Positions 62,507 to 64,000 of a DNA stretch of 64,000 bases are shown here, piece after piece; position 1 is the stretch's first letter; the number at the start of each line of letters is the position of its first letter. Origin of the DNA: Phycisphaerales bacterium (lineage in GTDB: Bacteria > Planctomycetota > Phycisphaerae > Phycisphaerales > UBA1924). Location: positions 372,001 through 436,000 of the forward strand of contig JAJDDC010000040.1 of the NCBI GenBank assembly GCA_029260515.1. Direction: 5' to 3'. The notes under the pieces are model-generated. The model was not told the origin of the DNA, did not search any database, and saw only the letters and a list, made by a program, of their open reading frames with translations. The position numbers and the translations under genes are program-made.

Positions 62507-63783
62507 GCGTTGGCGGCGGCGAGGGGGCTCGCGGGGGATCGGCGGAGCGGTGTGGCGCGTGCGATCCATGCGCCGGCGAGGACGTGGTCCGGGTTGGTGT
62601 GACTGTAGATGACGACGGCCTGGCCCGGGGCGACGGCGGCCTGCGGCAGGTCGAAACGGACCTCCAGGGCCGCGGTGCGCCCGGAGGGCGTCGGGGCGTC
62701 GAGGTCCGGGATGACACGGACGTGGGCGGGTACGGCCGAGGCGTTGTAGCGGATCTGTGCGAAGCAGGGCGTCCAGTCCACGAAGTCGTGGTGATCGACG
62801 AGCCAGTTGGCCTCGGCGGCGAGGCAGCCGGAGGCGAGCAGGTCGTCGCGGTCCCCCACCGTCACGGTGTTTGCGTCGGCGTCCTTGGCGACGACGTAGA
62901 CCGGGCGCCCGAAGGCGGCGTTGAGGCCCCGGCGTTGGCCGATGGTGTAGTGGTGGGCGCCCGGGTGCTCGCCGATGGTGTTCCCGTCTGTGTCGAGGAT
63001 CGCGCCCGGTGTTGCGAGGCTCGGGCGTCGGCGTTCGAGCAGGCCGGCGTAGTCGTTGTCGGGGACGAAGCAGATCTCCTGGGAGTCGGGCTTGTCGAAG
63101 ACGGGCAGGCCGCGTTGTTCGGCCATTGCGCGAGTCTCGGATTTGCGGAGGCGCCCGATGGGCAGGAGCATGCTGGCGAGCTGGGCGCGGGGGATGCCGA
63201 AGAGGACGTAGGACTGGTCCTTGGTGTGGTCGATGCCGCGGAGGAGGGAGAATGAAGGAGATGAAGATGACGCAGACCCCTCACCCCGGCCCTCTCCCCC
63301 AAGGGGAGCGTGAGGAAGAACCCTTGCGTAGTGGCCCGAGGCGACGAGGGTGGCGCCGAGCTGTTTGGCGTAATCGTGGAGCTTGCCGAACTTGAGCCAG
63401 TCGTTGCAGCGGACGCAGGGGTTTGGTGTGCGGCCGGCGGCGTACTCGTCCACGAAGTAGTCGATGATGCGGTCGAAGTCGTTCTTGAAGTTGCAGACGT
63501 AGAAGGGGATGCCCAGGTGGGCCGCGACGAGGCGTGCGTCGGCGGCGTCTCCGACGGAGCAGCAGCCCTGCTTGCCGATCTTGAGCTTGGTGGTGTCGCA
63601 GGCGCTTGGCGTGAGGGGGGTGTCGAGGGTGTCGCCCGGGGAGCCGAGGCGCATGAAGACGCCGACGACGTCGTAGCCCTGATCCTGGAGGAGGGCGGCG
63701 GCGAGCGAGGAGTCCACGCCGCCGGACATGGCAAGGAGGACCTTCGTGCCGGGCTTGTGCGGGTTTTTGGCCCCGGGGTGCAT
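62503..63783 (-). CDS. mnmA: tRNA 2-thiouridylase MnmA
   Basis: 426 residues. Thiolates U34 of tRNAs for Lys, Glu and Gln. PP-loop LLAMSGGVDSSLAAALL (about 16-32), catalytic NPCVRCNDWLKFG (Cys 123), GHYARV, LLRGIDHTKDQSYVL, and FDKPDSQEICFVPDNDY with the second catalytic Cys, followed by the C-terminal beta barrel (HYTIGQRRGLN). Between GHYARV and LLRGID lies an insert (residues about 156-179) encoded by an interspersed palindromic repeat at 63279-63315. Confidence 0.92.
   Translation of the reverse strand: MHPGAKNPHKPGTKVLLAMSGGVDSSLAAALLQDQGYDVVGVFMRLGSPGDTLDTPLTPSACDTTKLKIGKQGCCSVGDAADARLVAAHLGIPFYVCNFKNDFDRIIDYFVDEYAAGRTPNPCVRCNDWLKFGKLHDYAKQLGATLVASGHYARVLPHAPLGGEGRGEGSASSSSPSFSLLRGIDHTKDQSYVLFGIPRAQLASMLLPIGRLRKSETRAMAEQRGLPVFDKPDSQEICFVPDNDYAGLLERRRPSLATPGAILDTDGNTIGEHPGAHHYTIGQRRGLNAAFGRPVYVVAKDADANTVTVGDRDDLLASGCLAAEANWLVDHHDFVDWTPCFAQIRYNASAVPAHVRVIPDLDAPTPSGRTAALEVRFDLPQAAVAPGQAVVIYSHTNPDHVLAGAWIARATPLRRSPASPLAAANA
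63279..63315. repeat. palindromic repeat inserted in frame in mnmA
   Basis: CCTCAC (63279-63284) pairs with GTGAGG (63310-63315); CTCCCC pairs with GGGGAG around a short loop. On the + strand it reads as the PHPGPLPQGERE peptide, a recognised interspersed-repeat shadow in many bacteria; on the mnmA strand it reads PLGGEGRGEG. Confidence 0.8.
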
Positions 63784-63818
63784 CGGGTGACTGTAGGGGA
63801 CGCGTGCGCCCTGGGTGC

Positions 63819-64000
63819 TCAGGCGGTGTCGGGATCGGGGTTGGGGTCGGGCTTGCGTTGGGGCTCGATGCGGTGCTCTGTGTAGTGCGCCTCGCCCGGG
63901 TCGGTGTCGCGCGGGCGCGGTGCGGCGGGCGTGTCGTGGAGGCTCGCGTGGCGCCCGACGGGCGGGAAGGTATCGCGTGTAAAACGGATCTTGGACGGAC
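63819..64000 (-). CDS. 3' end of an unknown gene
   Basis: Sixty codons read from the window edge to TGA (63819-63821), 35 bases before mnmA on the same strand: SKIRFTRDTFPPVGRHASLH near the edge and a Pro/Asp/Arg-rich tail. Too short to identify. It probably opens the operon that continues with mnmA. Confidence 0.4.
   Translation of the reverse strand, partial: PSKIRFTRDTFPPVGRHASLHDTPAAPRPRDTDPGEAHYTEHRIEPQRKPDPNPDPDTA

Overview
High-GC bacterial DNA whose gene content points to a planctomycete of the Phycisphaerae type. The indicators are seven secreted proteins ending in a two-repeat dockerin-like module that closes in Gly-Cys(-Pro), two short PEP-CTERM-like surface proteins, an H-X-DG type pseudopilin, an ECF sigma factor paired with a Ser/Thr kinase-TPR protein, and many interspersed hairpin repeats. 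This assignment is inferred from families; no rRNA is present.

Layout. 1-8.9 kb: homogentisate dioxygenase (cut by the window edge), a PhzF enzyme, an M28 peptidase lipoprotein, a DinB protein, methylisocitrate lyase and methylcitrate synthase, an epimerase and two zinc-ribbon membrane proteins. 8.9-14.8 kb: trigger factor, a dockerin protein, a kinase and ECF sigma factor, tRNA-Leu(CAA). 14.8-18.8 kb: trehalose locus (otsA overlapping an otsB-GH15 fusion). 18.9-28.1 kb: a DUF3467 protein, then a tightly coupled eight-gene MoxR/DUF58/Bat operon. 28.1-31.8 kb: two M14 carboxypeptidase-like proteins, one lacking its zinc motif. 32.0-36.8 kb: a small protein, tRNA-Gly(CCC), a coiled-coil membrane protein, NhaA and a pseudopilin. 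37.0-46.1 kb: six consecutive same-strand dockerin-tailed secreted proteins (lectin-like, two zincins, a beta-rich protein, two PQQ sugar dehydrogenase-like proteins). 46.2-49.9 kb: thiolase, a zinc-ribbon membrane protein, an SDR bracketed by 8-bp tandem repeats, and very small genes. 49.9-52.7 kb: two paralogous PEP-CTERM-like proteins, an FKBP lipoprotein and a repeat-invaded ORF. 52.7-54.2 kb: a repeat-packed gap followed by an AT-richer gene with a HEPN-like R-X4-H motif. 54.2-64 kb: putA; ribF-nrnA-methyltransferase; and a leftward operon of mnmA, an unknown protein and a TPR-sulfotransferase.

The most notable large-scale signal is a switch of strand composition between about 50.5 and 50.8 kb. 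Left of it, especially from about 28 kb on, the + strand is C-rich whichever strand the genes are on; right of it the + strand is G-rich. Two adjacent same-strand paralogues fall on opposite sides. This resembles a replication-strand switch or a rearrangement boundary. The second main theme is a set of interspersed hairpin repeats, one pair with compensatory base changes, one inserted in frame in mnmA, and several surrounding the AT-rich foreign-looking gene.
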